Shown here: positions 35,589-44,339 of the stretch, one piece after another
How positions within the stretch are numbered: the first letter of the stretch is position 1
How the letters are laid out: each line of letters opens with the position of its first letter
Source: Paenibacillus sp. SZ31
GTDB lineage: Bacteria; Bacillota; Bacilli; Paenibacillales; Paenibacillaceae
Assembly (NCBI RefSeq): GCF_012912005.1
Contig: NZ_JABBEA010000004.1
Coordinates: 372,001 to 436,000, forward strand
Reading direction: 5' to 3'
DNA length: 64,000 nucleotides
Made by a program: the position numbers and the translations under genes
The notes under the pieces: model-generated
What the model saw: the letters and a program-made list of their open reading frames with translations, nothing else
What the model was told of the DNA's origin: nothing
Database searches by the model: none

Positions 35589-37520
35589 TTAGTTATCCCC
35601 TTGTTCGTTCAATTGGTTTTCATCGTCTTTATCAAGTACAGCTGCAGCTTCCTTATCTTTCTTGCTTGTATATAAATCATTACGCTGACTGTAAAAACCT
35701 AGTAAGTATAATCCCGTAAGTGGCTTGTCCGTAAAATCTTCCAACTGTAGTTTGTCTCCAACTTCATCTAGCAACGAATTATAATATCTGGCACCCGTCC
35801 CCATACGCGCTTGGTAAGGTTGGAGATTAGATTGAATAATGCTCCAAGTTCTGCCTGGTCGTTGCGCAAAGGCGTTCATATAGCGAATGGCATTTGTTGC
35901 CCGTTTTTCCTCCTTACCCAGAGCACTTCTCTCTAATACATCTGCAATGGCAAGCATTCTGCCAAATACGTAGCTACGATCCGTTGTTTCTGTATTCAGA
36001 CTCACTCCATACCCCTCCTTCTTATTAACAAGTGCGCAAGTAATACTCAGTGTTTTCTCCCACTCCCAATTGTCCATGCCTACAGGGTTGGATGCACGTT
36101 GGATAGAACTGCGAACAATATCCAGCGGAATGGGACGTTGATCAATGATACATGGAAGCATCCGCTCCATGAGTCCTTTAACTACTTTGTCACTAGCTCG
36201 TGGGCCATAGGCTGCAAAAGCAATGTCTTTGGTCGCGGGCGCCCCAATAAACAAGACGGGTTTGTCGTTTTTATTTTTACGATAACGATGTATCCAGTAA
36301 CAACTCTCATGCCAAGCTGTTATCCGGTCCAGATACTCGTTCTGATCTAAACCCCGATAATACATAATCGACATTCGCCCTGGTGTGGCCGCATCCAGTG
36401 TCATCAAAGTCACTTCATGCTTAGAGTTATACTCCCCATCGTATCGATAGCCACCAATCGCCTTCCTGATTTGCAAGGCAAAATCCTTATGTGTTGTATC
36501 TCCACCAGCAAGTGCTTCATGATCATCTTCATCTTCCCATAAACTAAAAGAATCTTCTTGAGGTTCTGGCATATCCAGACTTGTACTACCCCACACCAGA
36601 AAAACTTTGCCGTCTATAGTGGTTCCTTGTCGATCAATGAGCCACTTCAATGCGTTATGGCCCTTCTGTGAAGCTTCGTAGCTGACTACCGCTGCGTCAC
36701 GACTGGTACGAAAACGCCCCCGATACGTAAATCCACTGGAGTCATTGGCGGAGATCAACTTGGACTTGTCCCCTGAGTGACGTATGCGAGAAGCATGTTT
36801 ATCAGCAACTGGCAGATAATTACCTGTCACGAAACAGATATCCTTGTCCTGCAAACTCATCTCGTAGAACTGGATAAATGATTGTTGTACCGAAGCATCC
36901 CGCCATAGTCTGGATTCGGGCTCTCCTGGAATATTTACAGCAAATCGGACAAATGCACCACTCTGATCCGCAGCAATAACATTGAAAATTTTCGGTTTCT
37001 CGCCTTCCTGTTCACCAGATCCTGCCGTCCACTTCTCCAATAGCTTTCCTTGGTGATCTGCATGAAGTATCCCTCTATCGACCAGATCAGCGATGAGCGT
37101 GCCTTTGCTGACATAATTAAGTACGCTCTGTACTTTAGGATGACTAAATGGAGATTCGCACCAAGCCTTCAATTGAATCAAATAATCCTGATACGGTGTT
37201 CCCTTGGCTTCTCCGCAGAACTGAGTGTAATCTCCTGCAACATAGGCTAACTTGTCAAAAAGCGGATACGGTACAGGCGCACTCGTTCGACTTGCGGAAG
37301 CTTCGGTGCAAGGGATAATCGTGCTGCCATCATTCTTTTCTACTACTTTGGCATTTACGATATCTCCTTTTTCATTCAGATGCACTTCAATATGCGCTGT
37401 CTGGGTTGTGTGCGAGATTGGAATCAAGGCGTATTCCTTGCCGCTTTTCTTCATTTCAAATTGCCCTACGACATCGGCATGATCATCATACGTTTTGCTC
37501 AAATTGGCCAGCCAGCTCAT
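35589..37520 (-). CDS. cas8c: Cas8c (Csd1), type I-C large subunit
   Basis: 643 residues, about the usual Csd1 length. [54 protein letters not shown] and the C-terminal [16 protein letters not shown] region ([11 protein letters not shown]) mark the family. It recognises the PAM in Cascade; in I-C an internal start also makes Cas11c, but I did not pick that start here. It overlaps cas5 by 4 bases. Confidence 0.93.
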   Translation of the reverse strand: MSWLANLSKTYDDHADVVGQFEMKKSGKEYALIPISHTTQTAHIEVHLNEKGDIVNAKVVEKNDGSTIIPCTEASASRTSAPVPYPLFDKLAYVAGDYTQFCGEAKGTPYQDYLIQLKAWCESPFSHPKVQSVLNYVSKGTLIADLVDRGILHADHQGKLLEKWTAGSGEQEGEKPKIFNVIAADQSGAFVRFAVNIPGEPESRLWRDASVQQSFIQFYEMSLQDKDICFVTGNYLPVADKHASRIRHSGDKSKLISANDSSGFTYRGRFRTSRDAAVVSYEASQKGHNALKWLIDRQGTTIDGKVFLVWGSTSLDMPEPQEDSFSLWEDEDDHEALAGGDTTHKDFALQIRKAIGGYRYDGEYNSKHEVTLMTLDAATPGRMSIMYYRGLDQNEYLDRITAWHESCYWIHRYRKNKNDKPVLFIGAPATKDIAFAAYGPRASDKVVKGLMERMLPCIIDQRPIPLDIVRSSIQRASNPVGMDNWEWEKTLSITCALVNKKEGYGVSLNTETTDRSYVFGRMLAIADVLERSALGKEEKRATNAIRYMNAFAQRPGRTWSIIQSNLQPYQARMGTGARYYNSLLDEVGDKLQLEDFTDKPLTGLYLLGFYSQRNDLYTSKKDKEAAAVLDKDDENQLNEQGDN

Positions 37521-38239
37521 TCACTCACCTCATTTCCGAACCATTCTGAGTGAAGATCATCTACAGATTGCATATTCCCTGCATCGAAAATTTTAGCTGT
37601 ACCTTCTCCCGCTTTGCGTACCAATGTACATTCATCCGGACGGATAAACCGAATGACACCATGCTGCATTTTCGCTTTCCACAGACGAACTTCTCTCTCA
37701 TTGCTTCCTGTTTCATCCGGGTAACTGATTCCATGTAGCATTGTGCCAAAATCAAGCTCACCTATACGATCATAGAAGCTCTCTCCTTTACCGAACTGGC
37801 AAGGTTCGACGTAGCCCTGACATTCACGAGTTCCCAGGAAAATGTCTCTTCGTCCTCCGACCTGGACAGCTCGTTTTGCGATATTGTGGTGTTTGTGTTC
37901 GTTCTGGTCATGTACCAGATCTTCACGATGAGGATTAAATTCAAAATGAGCCTTCACCTGATATCGAACATCTCTTAAATAGGTGTAATAGGCCAGTGTA
38001 TTGCCCCCGCTGTATTCAATCGGACGCATGCCCTTCGATTCCGTTTGAATTGGATTCATGATACGGACTTCGTCTATAATCCAGATCAGCGTTGGCTTCC
38101 AGTAAATGGATTCAACGATCCCTTTGAGGGCTTGATATGTAGGAATCTGATAAGAAAATTTTTCTCCTCCAAGTTTCGTGAGCGGATCGGTAAATAGCGC
38201 ATATTTACCAGATACCTCAAATTCGATTTGGTTTCTCAA
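37517..38239 (-). CDS. cas5c: Cas5c (Cas5d), crRNA-processing subunit, type I-C
   Basis: 240 residues; the family start [35 protein letters not shown] is clear. In type I-C this protein replaces Cas6: it cuts the pre-crRNA repeat to leave an 11-base 5' handle, here TGGATTGAAAT, and stays bound to it. It overlaps cas8c by 4 bases; cas3 ends 80 bases upstream. Confidence 0.95.
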   Translation of the reverse strand: MRNQIEFEVSGKYALFTDPLTKLGGEKFSYQIPTYQALKGIVESIYWKPTLIWIIDEVRIMNPIQTESKGMRPIEYSGGNTLAYYTYLRDVRYQVKAHFEFNPHREDLVHDQNEHKHHNIAKRAVQVGGRRDIFLGTRECQGYVEPCQFGKGESFYDRIGELDFGTMLHGISYPDETGSNEREVRLWKAKMQHGVIRFIRPDECTLVRKAGEGTAKIFDAGNMQSVDDLHSEWFGNEVSE

Positions 38240-38319
38240 CGTTTCAGCTCCTTTCTATGGGCTATGGGAGGGAGAAACATGTGTCATGAAACTCCCCACT
38301 CTACGTTAGCGTGACCATT

Positions 38320-40776
38320 TCATATCATCATCGTTTCCCAAGCGCCCTCCCCTTTGGATTCCACACCAAAGTCTTCAGAGTATGCTGGTTCCCGTAGAGC
38401 AAGGACGTGACCATGTAACAATGGATACAAGTCCCCACTTTTTTCTAATGTCCTGAGTTCGTGATCATAGATGTTCACCGTATACTGTTGGGCTTTTCGC
38501 AACAGATCCCCCAATTCACTCGGCTCCAACTCACCATTCAGGTCAATAATCAGTTCCCTGCCTTCTTCTCCGTAAGGAACAAGTACAGCAGTGGCATTCG
38601 TCGATATTGCTTCAAAATATTTCTCTGCTGTAGCGATAGCATAATGATTAACAACCTCAGGTTTTGTAGCATGTTTCTTTTGGTATGCATCCACGTAATA
38701 GCGGTTCCGGTCCATCAGATCAAACAAGTTCTGTTCGAGCTTAGGAATGGGGTAATGCATTTTATCTTGAATATCGTGAAAGTAATATTTAAAATAACGA
38801 GCGATTGCTTCTGAAGATAATAAATCATTCCCTAGTGACTCCGGATCTTCCTTGAAATCATGAAGCACTCGCTCCGTTTTCTCAGCACCAATTTTAATCT
38901 CAGGTAGGTGAGTCAACACTTCATCCGAGGATCGGATAATATACACATTGCGAATCTCATCTTTGCCGTGCCGATTACATCGACCAGCCGCCTGGGCAAT
39001 CGAATCCAAACCAGCCAAAGATCGAATCACACATTCGAAGCTGATATTCACGCCTGCCTCAATAAGCTGTGTGCTCACGCAAATGATTCGTTCTCCCTTT
39101 GCCAATCGTTGAACTACGCCATTCTCTCCAGAAAGGACCTCTTTGCGATGTGCAGCACACATATTGGTACTTAGATGAACAACCTGAACGCCGCTGTCTT
39201 GCAGCCATTCCACTTCATTCAACTGTTCAAACAGTTTACGAACCGCCATTTTCGTGTTCAAAATAACTAGCACGCTGTTTACTTCTCTCATTTGATCCTG
39301 TACAAAAGAAGATAATTCTTCTGCGTCCCAGCCTGAGGCTGTATCCTGTGTTAGATCATGTAACTCGACTCGTTTAAAACTTCGTCCAACGTCGTCTAAA
39401 TTCTGTAAAATTTCAGGCTGCTCCGAGAAATGAAGCTTGTGCTTCACGAAATCAAGTGCGGGTTGCGTAGCTGTACAGAGCAGTAAACTGGAGCGTCCAA
39501 TCACATGTAGGAAATTCAGTGCAGCGTTGAAGAGTGAGATACATCGAACAGGAACAGACTGCACTTCATCAAATACGATGACTGCATTGGAAAGCTGATG
39601 TAATCTTCGTACGTTTCGGGTTCCTTTCGCATAGAAAGTATTTAGAAACTGGACCATCGTCGTAAAAATAATTGGGCGATCCCAGTGATCACGGGCAAGT
39701 TTAAGATTCTGTTTGCGCGCATCATAAGTTTCCCCTTCGTCTCCCTCTTTCCGTTCATCATCCATGTCATCCACAACGTTAGAGTGATGCTCCAGAATCA
39801 TGTCATCGTTCTTCAAAATACTGCGGATCTCAGCCGCATTTTGTTCAATGATGGTGGTGTACGGAACGATATATATAATCCGTTGCTTGTTATGTTCAAT
39901 GGCATGTTTTAGGGCGTAACGCATACTGGCAAGTGTTTTCCCCCCTCCCGTTGGTATAGAAAGGGTGTACACGCCGGAAGGACGAAGTGCGAATTCTTCG
40001 CATTGGCTGGACATTTCCCGCCGTAATCGATTAATGGGTGTGTTTGCTTTACTTCCTTGCTCAAGGCCGGTTAAATGTTGAGATAACAATTCATAGCTTG
40101 TTTGAAAGAACGACTTGTAATCTAATTCTTCTGTGAATGGTTCATTTTCTTCAAATTGTCTTGTATTCGTTCGATCTGCATCGATCAGGCAACTAAAGAT
40201 ATATTTAATGAGTAGTGACCCGGAAATACGTGGAAGTTTATGCTTATTGATAATTTGTATGTATCGTTGAAGCTCTGTGGTGGCTAATTCGAATAACTTG
40301 TCCAAACGTTCAGGAGGATTATGCTTAAAAAACTCTTCTTTCGCTTGCTCGTATTGTTCTAATTCCTTGGAAACAACACGCTCCAGGTATGGTGAAGTTT
40401 TATCAGGCGAGATGTAATCTCTCAGACCCTGATGATGTGAGATAATACAGTTGGCAATCCACTCTGCAGTATACTTGTCCTGAGCCGTTGCACCACTGAC
40501 ATGGTAACGATGATGCAGCAGCTTGCCACCAGCAGTCGAGTGATCTACGGAACCTTTACGGGGAGGAGCATCGGGATGAGCTACTGCTTCCTGAATGTAA
40601 TTTCGAAAAGCATCCGTATTCTTCCCCATATCATGTAAAAGGCCAGCAATCCCCGCCAAATATCTGACACCAATCTTCTCTCCAGCCTGCTCCGCTCCTT
40701 GTTGAACCCCCACCAAATGATCTTGAACGGTCTGAATTTCGCCATCCTTTTGTCGGATATGAGCAATATAGGCCAT
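38320..40776 (-). CDS. cas3: Cas3 helicase-nuclease with N-terminal HD domain
   Basis: 818 residues. The HD nuclease domain (about 1-230) has its HD pair at 48-49 (GLLHDMGKN). The helicase part has Walker A SIPTGGGKT (about 275), the DEVQ box (VFDEVQSVP, about 400) and motif VI QAAGRCNRHG. It degrades DNA marked by Cascade. The ATG at 40776 follows GGAAGAAG. It is the first gene of the operon; a possible promoter is at 40849-40876. Confidence 0.96.
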   Translation of the reverse strand: MAYIAHIRQKDGEIQTVQDHLVGVQQGAEQAGEKIGVRYLAGIAGLLHDMGKNTDAFRNYIQEAVAHPDAPPRKGSVDHSTAGGKLLHHRYHVSGATAQDKYTAEWIANCIISHHQGLRDYISPDKTSPYLERVVSKELEQYEQAKEEFFKHNPPERLDKLFELATTELQRYIQIINKHKLPRISGSLLIKYIFSCLIDADRTNTRQFEENEPFTEELDYKSFFQTSYELLSQHLTGLEQGSKANTPINRLRREMSSQCEEFALRPSGVYTLSIPTGGGKTLASMRYALKHAIEHNKQRIIYIVPYTTIIEQNAAEIRSILKNDDMILEHHSNVVDDMDDERKEGDEGETYDARKQNLKLARDHWDRPIIFTTMVQFLNTFYAKGTRNVRRLHQLSNAVIVFDEVQSVPVRCISLFNAALNFLHVIGRSSLLLCTATQPALDFVKHKLHFSEQPEILQNLDDVGRSFKRVELHDLTQDTASGWDAEELSSFVQDQMREVNSVLVILNTKMAVRKLFEQLNEVEWLQDSGVQVVHLSTNMCAAHRKEVLSGENGVVQRLAKGERIICVSTQLIEAGVNISFECVIRSLAGLDSIAQAAGRCNRHGKDEIRNVYIIRSSDEVLTHLPEIKIGAEKTERVLHDFKEDPESLGNDLLSSEAIARYFKYYFHDIQDKMHYPIPKLEQNLFDLMDRNRYYVDAYQKKHATKPEVVNHYAIATAEKYFEAISTNATAVLVPYGEEGRELIIDLNGELEPSELGDLLRKAQQYTVNIYDHELRTLEKSGDLYPLLHGHVLALREPAYSEDFGVESKGEGAWETMMI

Positions 40777-40848
40777 TAGTCCACTTCTTCCTTTCAGAAA
40801 AAAGATTCAAATCCGGTAACTAAACTCATTAATTAGGACAAAATACTT

Positions 40849-40876
40849 ATATTAACATTTCGACTCCATACGACAA
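40849..40876 (-). promoter_or_regulatory. Possible promoter of the cas operon
   Basis: On the minus strand TTGTCG (40871-40876) and TAATAT (40849-40854) are 16 bases apart, about 70 bases before the cas3 start. Moderate match only. Confidence 0.35.
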
Positions 40877-40945
40877 ACTCCTTTTTATTTCCCGAAAAAT
40901 CTTAGTTTCTATCTCGATTACGCAGTATTAAACTTCTAAATTTCA

Positions 40946-40974
40946 TTGACTCAGATTCAGATACAGCGTATAAT
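40946..40974 (+). promoter_or_regulatory. Strong sigma-A promoter of the hairpin RNA
   Basis: TTGACT (40946-40951), exactly 17 bases, TATAAT (40969-40974). No open reading frame follows; the first hairpin begins about 12 bases after the -10 box. Confidence 0.75.
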
Positions 40975-40979
40975 ATTGA

Positions 40980-41091
40980 TTAGATAAAGTTAATTGACTC
41001 GCACATTGGTTCGACCTAATTAACTTTCTAAAAGGGAAAATTCATGTTAACTCGTACATTGGTCCGACATAATATGAATTTCCCCTTTTTG
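40980..41091 (+). ncRNA. Candidate structured RNA, unit 1 (two hairpins with CATTGGT loops)
   Basis: Hairpin 1 has a perfect 10-base stem (AAAGTTAATT 40986-40995 with AATTAACTTT 41018-41027), a small internal loop, then TCG/CGA closing the loop CACATTGGTT. Hairpin 2 has a 15-of-16 stem (41030-41045 with 41074-41089), an inner GTTA/TAAT, a 2x2 loop, TCG/CGA and the loop TACATTGGTC. Its 3' arm ends in a T-run, so it can also terminate the transcript. Stem sequences differ while the loops are the same, the mark of a conserved RNA. The neighbour is a DUF3800 gene; I recall structured RNA motifs named after DUF3800 neighbours from comparative surveys. Confidence 0.7.
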
Positions 41092-41128
41092 TATTGTGCA
41101 TAATGAAGTCCAACATTGGGTATACTAT

Positions 41129-41190
41129 ATATGTGGCCGCACATTGGTTCGACCACTTTAAGGGAGCGTGCATTGGTACGCTCCCTTAAT
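41129..41190 (+). ncRNA. Candidate structured RNA, unit 2 (two further CATTGGT-loop hairpins)
   Basis: Hairpin 3 is GTGG (41133-41136) with CCAC (41152-41155) around CG-CACATTGGTT-CG. Hairpin 4 has a perfect 12-base stem (TTAAGGGAGCGT 41158-41169 with ACGCTCCCTTAA 41178-41189) around GCATTGGT. The short-then-long order repeats that of unit 1. A TATACT box at 41121-41126 could start its own transcript, but the -35 is weak. It ends 6 bases before the stop of the convergent DUF3800 gene. Confidence 0.65.
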
Positions 41191-41195
41191 TGTAA

Positions 41196-41954
41196 TCACC
41201 TATACTCCCATACTGTTGGGGATAAAGGAGCTATCTTTTTTTGATATAGGTTTATTAATTCTTTATTATTTGCTTTACGAGGTGCATACCCATATTCAAA
41301 TCGAAAAAAGATAGTTGTAAGAAATACAATGATGTCAGCTAACTGTACTAACTGGCAATGGTGTGAGTTCTGAAGGAAAGAGCTATAATATATACGATCA
41401 CTGGTAGTCTCCTGTCGGATAACTTGAATTAAAAGCTCTCTCTCTTCATCGCGCCCATTGTCAGGAATAACAATTCCTGTTTCATTCCTTTGAATGAGTT
41501 CTTTCTCTATTAATTGAATTAAATTACTCATTCCAAGCTGGTGCATGTTAGTATGACCTGTATCACCTGTATTTTGTTTATATGTATTTTTATTAATTAC
41601 AGAGGCAAGCACTTTACCCCCATGTTTATCAATAAGCTCTAACATTTCTTCAGCAAGCTTAAACCTATCAATGATCGGAATTTTAGAATACAAATCGTCC
41701 CCATCAAAGAAAGACTTACTGTGAATTTCATAGTTTTGAAAGAATGGTAACGTATTAACTTGTTTAATTGTCAACCCTTTTATCTCACCTTTGATTTGCA
41801 AAGCTGCTTTAAAGGAAAGTGCTTCAAAATCCCGTTCAAGCTCTATAACACTAGCGTTAGGAACTAAAATCCCACCATAACAAACTACAGGTTGTTTTTG
41901 CATATCTTTAAATCCATTATTTCCAGACTCATCTAAATAAAATCCATTTATCAA
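41196..41954 (-). CDS. DUF3800 domain protein, predicted nuclease-like
   Basis: 252 residues covering a whole DUF3800 domain. Conserved acidic motifs are visible: the start FYLDESGNNG, IHSKSFFDG, IVIPDNGRDEERE and the C-terminal HHCQLVQLADIIVFL; together these acidic residues suggest an RNase H-like metal site (inference). The family's function is not established to my knowledge. The TTG at 41954 has AAGGAGG upstream. The gene converges on the four CATTGGT-loop hairpins and lies between cas3 and CRISPR array 3, in a defence-rich stretch. Confidence 0.85.
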   Translation of the reverse strand: MINGFYLDESGNNGFKDMQKQPVVCYGGILVPNASVIELERDFEALSFKAALQIKGEIKGLTIKQVNTLPFFQNYEIHSKSFFDGDDLYSKIPIIDRFKLAEEMLELIDKHGGKVLASVINKNTYKQNTGDTGHTNMHQLGMSNLIQLIEKELIQRNETGIVIPDNGRDEERELLIQVIRQETTSDRIYYSSFLQNSHHCQLVQLADIIVFLTTIFFRFEYGYAPRKANNKELINLYQKKIAPLSPTVWEYR

Positions 41955-41990
41955 ATATACCCCTCCTTAATTTCTTCCTTTAACTTTGTA

Positions 41991-42075
41991 TTGACTATGG
42001 TATCTTTCACTTAATATTATGTATTACACTTTTAACAATGATTGATCGCGCACCCCCAAGAGGATGCGCTTTGTT
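41991..42075 (+). ncRNA. Possible short transcript divergent from the DUF3800 gene
   Basis: TTGACT (41991-41996), 18 bases and TATTAT (42015-42020) form a good promoter. About 30 bases on, GCGCA/TGCGC (near 42049-42071) followed by TTTGTTTT resembles a terminator. The RNA would be about 50 bases with no reading frame. Confidence 0.3.
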
Positions 42076-42102
42076 TTAAAACTCTCTTATGCCAATTTAG
42101 CA

Positions 42103-42135
42103 TTTTCAATCCACACACTTTATACCAAGTGTGAC
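42103..42135. repeat. Lone, covarying CRISPR repeat
   Basis: 33 bases aligned to the array repeat with seven substitutions. Four of them are two compensatory pairs (G13-C30 to A-T and C18-G25 to T-A), so the stem CACACTT/AAGTGTG is intact while the TTTCAATCCAC handle is unchanged. No spacer or second copy is adjacent. Confidence 0.6.
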
Positions 42136-42206
42136 AATTACTTATACCAATGTAGCAGAAGATTTATATAAAATCAAATCTACCTCGCAAATAACTGACC
42201 ATTTGC

Positions 42207-42422
42207 TTATTTCTCGATCACGGTTCGACTCAACCCTGTATCGAAGACTAAGTGCTCGTTTAACTCGTGATTCCGCCTCCGTTCGTCCATATAATTCTTT
42301 TTGAAGATTTCTTTGTCTGCTTGGAGCAGGGGAATTTGTACTTCGAGTATCGCCTTCTTCTCTTTCAAGGGTATTTCTCGCTTTGAATGTCTGACTAATG
42401 CTTGATGTAACCTGTTCTTCAC
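42207..42422 (-). CDS. Hypothetical 71-residue protein, probably a gene remnant
   Basis: A highly charged, helical sequence (KKAILEVQIPLLQADKEIFK) from a GTG at 42422 with only a weak ribosome site. It looks like a coiled-coil fragment of a larger protein; I cannot name the family. It sits between the lone CRISPR repeat and the decayed end of array 3. Confidence 0.3.
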   Translation of the reverse strand: MKNRLHQALVRHSKREIPLKEKKAILEVQIPLLQADKEIFKKNYMDERRRNHELNEHLVFDTGLSRTVIEK

Positions 42423-42497
42423 AGTTTAGCAGCTTCTTTGAAATAGAAAGTCCTACCTACTTATTCATGCTTAGCATAAGAAAGGTAAGACTTTTTA

Positions 42498-42530
42498 GGG
42501 ATTACATTTGCATTCCATACGGAGTACGAT
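42498..42530. repeat. Decayed CRISPR repeat outside array 3
   Basis: CATTCCATACGGAGTACGAT and flanks match the repeat core with several changes; the distance to the next repeat (38 bases) is that of a spacer. Confidence 0.45.
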
Positions 42531-42568
42531 CAGACACACGTATCTGTTGTAACAACGTTACTGCAAAG

Positions 42569-43346
42569 ATTTCATTTCATTCACTCAAGTAGAGTGCGAC
42601 TTTGCAAAGTGTGTTATCTCTCCTTTGGTGGGCCATTTCAATCCACGCACTCCATACGGAGTGCGACCTCTCCATAAGCAAGGCGTTGATCAGTTGCAAA
42701 AGATTCCATTCCACGCACTCCATACGGAGTGCGACACAAGCGGACCTGCTCGGAGCGACAATTGATGAATTTCAATCCACGCACTCCATACGGAGTGCGA
42801 CTTTAGTGTTTACTCAAAACAACATTCTACGAGGTAATTTCAATCCACGCACTCCATACGGAGTGCGACAAGAGAGAGGTGACACCATGGCAAGGCCGTT
42901 GAAAATTTCAATCCACGCACTCCATACGGAGTGCGACTACCTTAACGGAATGTTGCATGTGTACACCGACAAGATTTCAATCCACGCACTCCATACGGAG
43001 TGCGACGCAGTGATCTCAATTGCCATATTGCTAGTTTTATAATTTCAATCCACGCACTCCATACGGAGTGCGACGATGTCATGGTAGGCAGACCGCCGAA
43101 GAAAGAAAAATTTCAATCCACGCACTCCATACGGAGTGCGACATATTTAAACAAGTATTGAATTACCAGGTGAGCCGATTTCAATCCACGCACTCCATAC
43201 GGAGTGCGACGGCAACCACTTCCGCTTTCCGCTCAACTCCAGCTTATTTCAATCCACGCACTCCATACGGAGTGCGACATCCTCTTTCCAACCGCCCTCT
43301 ATAGGCTGGAGAAATTTCAATCCACGCACTCCATACGGAGTGCGAC
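42569..43346 (-). CRISPR. CRISPR array 3, type I-C, 12 repeats and 11 spacers
   Basis: The trailing repeat at 42569-42600 is strongly degenerate; 11 good repeats follow from 42635. The consensus carries the CGG form (CACTCCATACGGAGTGCGAC). The repeat at 42703-42735 has two changes in the handle region. Spacers are 33-36 bases. It is read leftward with the leader on the right, although the nearest cas gene is about 2 kb away. Leader-proximal repeat 43314-43346. Confidence 0.97.
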
Positions 43347-43539
43347 AGCGAAAAAACACGTATCTCAACAACCTGAGCCATTAACAACACGTTTTTCCAC
43401 TATTATTCTATGACTTTCCATATCATTATTCAATCAAAATATGCCTACGTGTTGCCTTAAGGTAACAATTTTGCCCATTTCGACAAATTCTGAGGTGCGA
43501 ATCCCCCAGGGTTTTCATGTGAGCATCACATTCGCACCT
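43347..43539 (-). promoter_or_regulatory. Leader of CRISPR array 3
   Basis: Junction AGCGAAAAAACACGTA and distal inverted repeat AGGTGCGAA (43493-43501) / TTCGCACCT (43531-43539). The AAAGG/CCTTT hairpin of arrays 2 and 4 is poorly kept here. Confidence 0.75.
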
Positions 43540-43685
43540 GTCCCATCCCTTTATGACAATGATCACATCCATCTTCCCTGTTCAAGTGCTACATTTGTTA
43601 ACGACCAACTGACCATAATAGTAAAACGGTCACTTGAAAGTTTACTTAGCATTATCCTTTCAACCTACAAGGAGGTGTATACACG

Positions 43686-44264
43686 ATGAAAACGATAGAT
43701 CGAAGGCAACAGGTGATGGATTCTGCCGAGAAATCCTTTGCCCTGTTTGGCTACAAAGCCACAACGATGGAGCAGGTTGCGAGACTTGCCAATGTGGGCA
43801 AAGGAACGATCTATACTTTTTTCGAAAATAAAGAAGAACTGTTCAGCGAGATTCTGCGCTCGATCATTGCAGATATGAGACAGATTACAGAGCAGACGGT
43901 GAAGGAAGAAAACTCCTTTCTGGATAACGTGCATATGAGTATGGATTCTTTGCTGGAGTACCGGGAGGAACATGAGCTGTTGATCAAGCTCTTTCAGGAG
44001 GTCAACGAGTTCGGTACGCCGCAAGCCAAGGAAGGTCTGCAGAAAGTGGAGACAGCCATTCTCGAATATCTGGAGCGTCAGGTCAGCCGTGCCATGGAGT
44101 TGGAGCAGATTCGCAGGGATGATTCCAAGCTGGTTTCTTTTGTCCTGCTGAAGCTGTATGTCACCTTAACCTCAGATTGGAACAAAGCGCATCCTACGTT
44201 GCACAAAGATCAGATCAAGGATTTTGTGGGCCTCTTTCTCAAGAATGGCTTATCCACCACATAG
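43686..44264 (+). CDS. TetR/AcrR family transcriptional regulator
   Basis: 192 residues. The N-terminal helix-turn-helix is typical (ALFGYKATTMEQVARLANVGKGTIYTFFENKEELFSEI, about 20-58), followed by an all-helical ligand domain. The ATG has AAGGAGGTG 9 bases upstream. It precedes the YhgE-like membrane protein gene by 75 bases on the same strand and probably controls it. Confidence 0.92.
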   Translation: MKTIDRRQQVMDSAEKSFALFGYKATTMEQVARLANVGKGTIYTFFENKEELFSEILRSIIADMRQITEQTVKEENSFLDNVHMSMDSLLEYREEHELLIKLFQEVNEFGTPQAKEGLQKVETAILEYLERQVSRAMELEQIRRDDSKLVSFVLLKLYVTLTSDWNKAHPTLHKDQIKDFVGLFLKNGLSTT

Positions 44265-44339
44265 AAGAAAGGCATGCCACTAGATTCAACACATAATAGA
44301 GATAGAACAAACGGATTAGCGTAAGGATAGGGAGAGAAC

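Noticed and set aside
40861..40881. GACTCCATACG near the cas3 start, resembling the CRISPR repeat core
   Set aside because: Only about 11 bases match and neither stem arm is complete; chance similarity.
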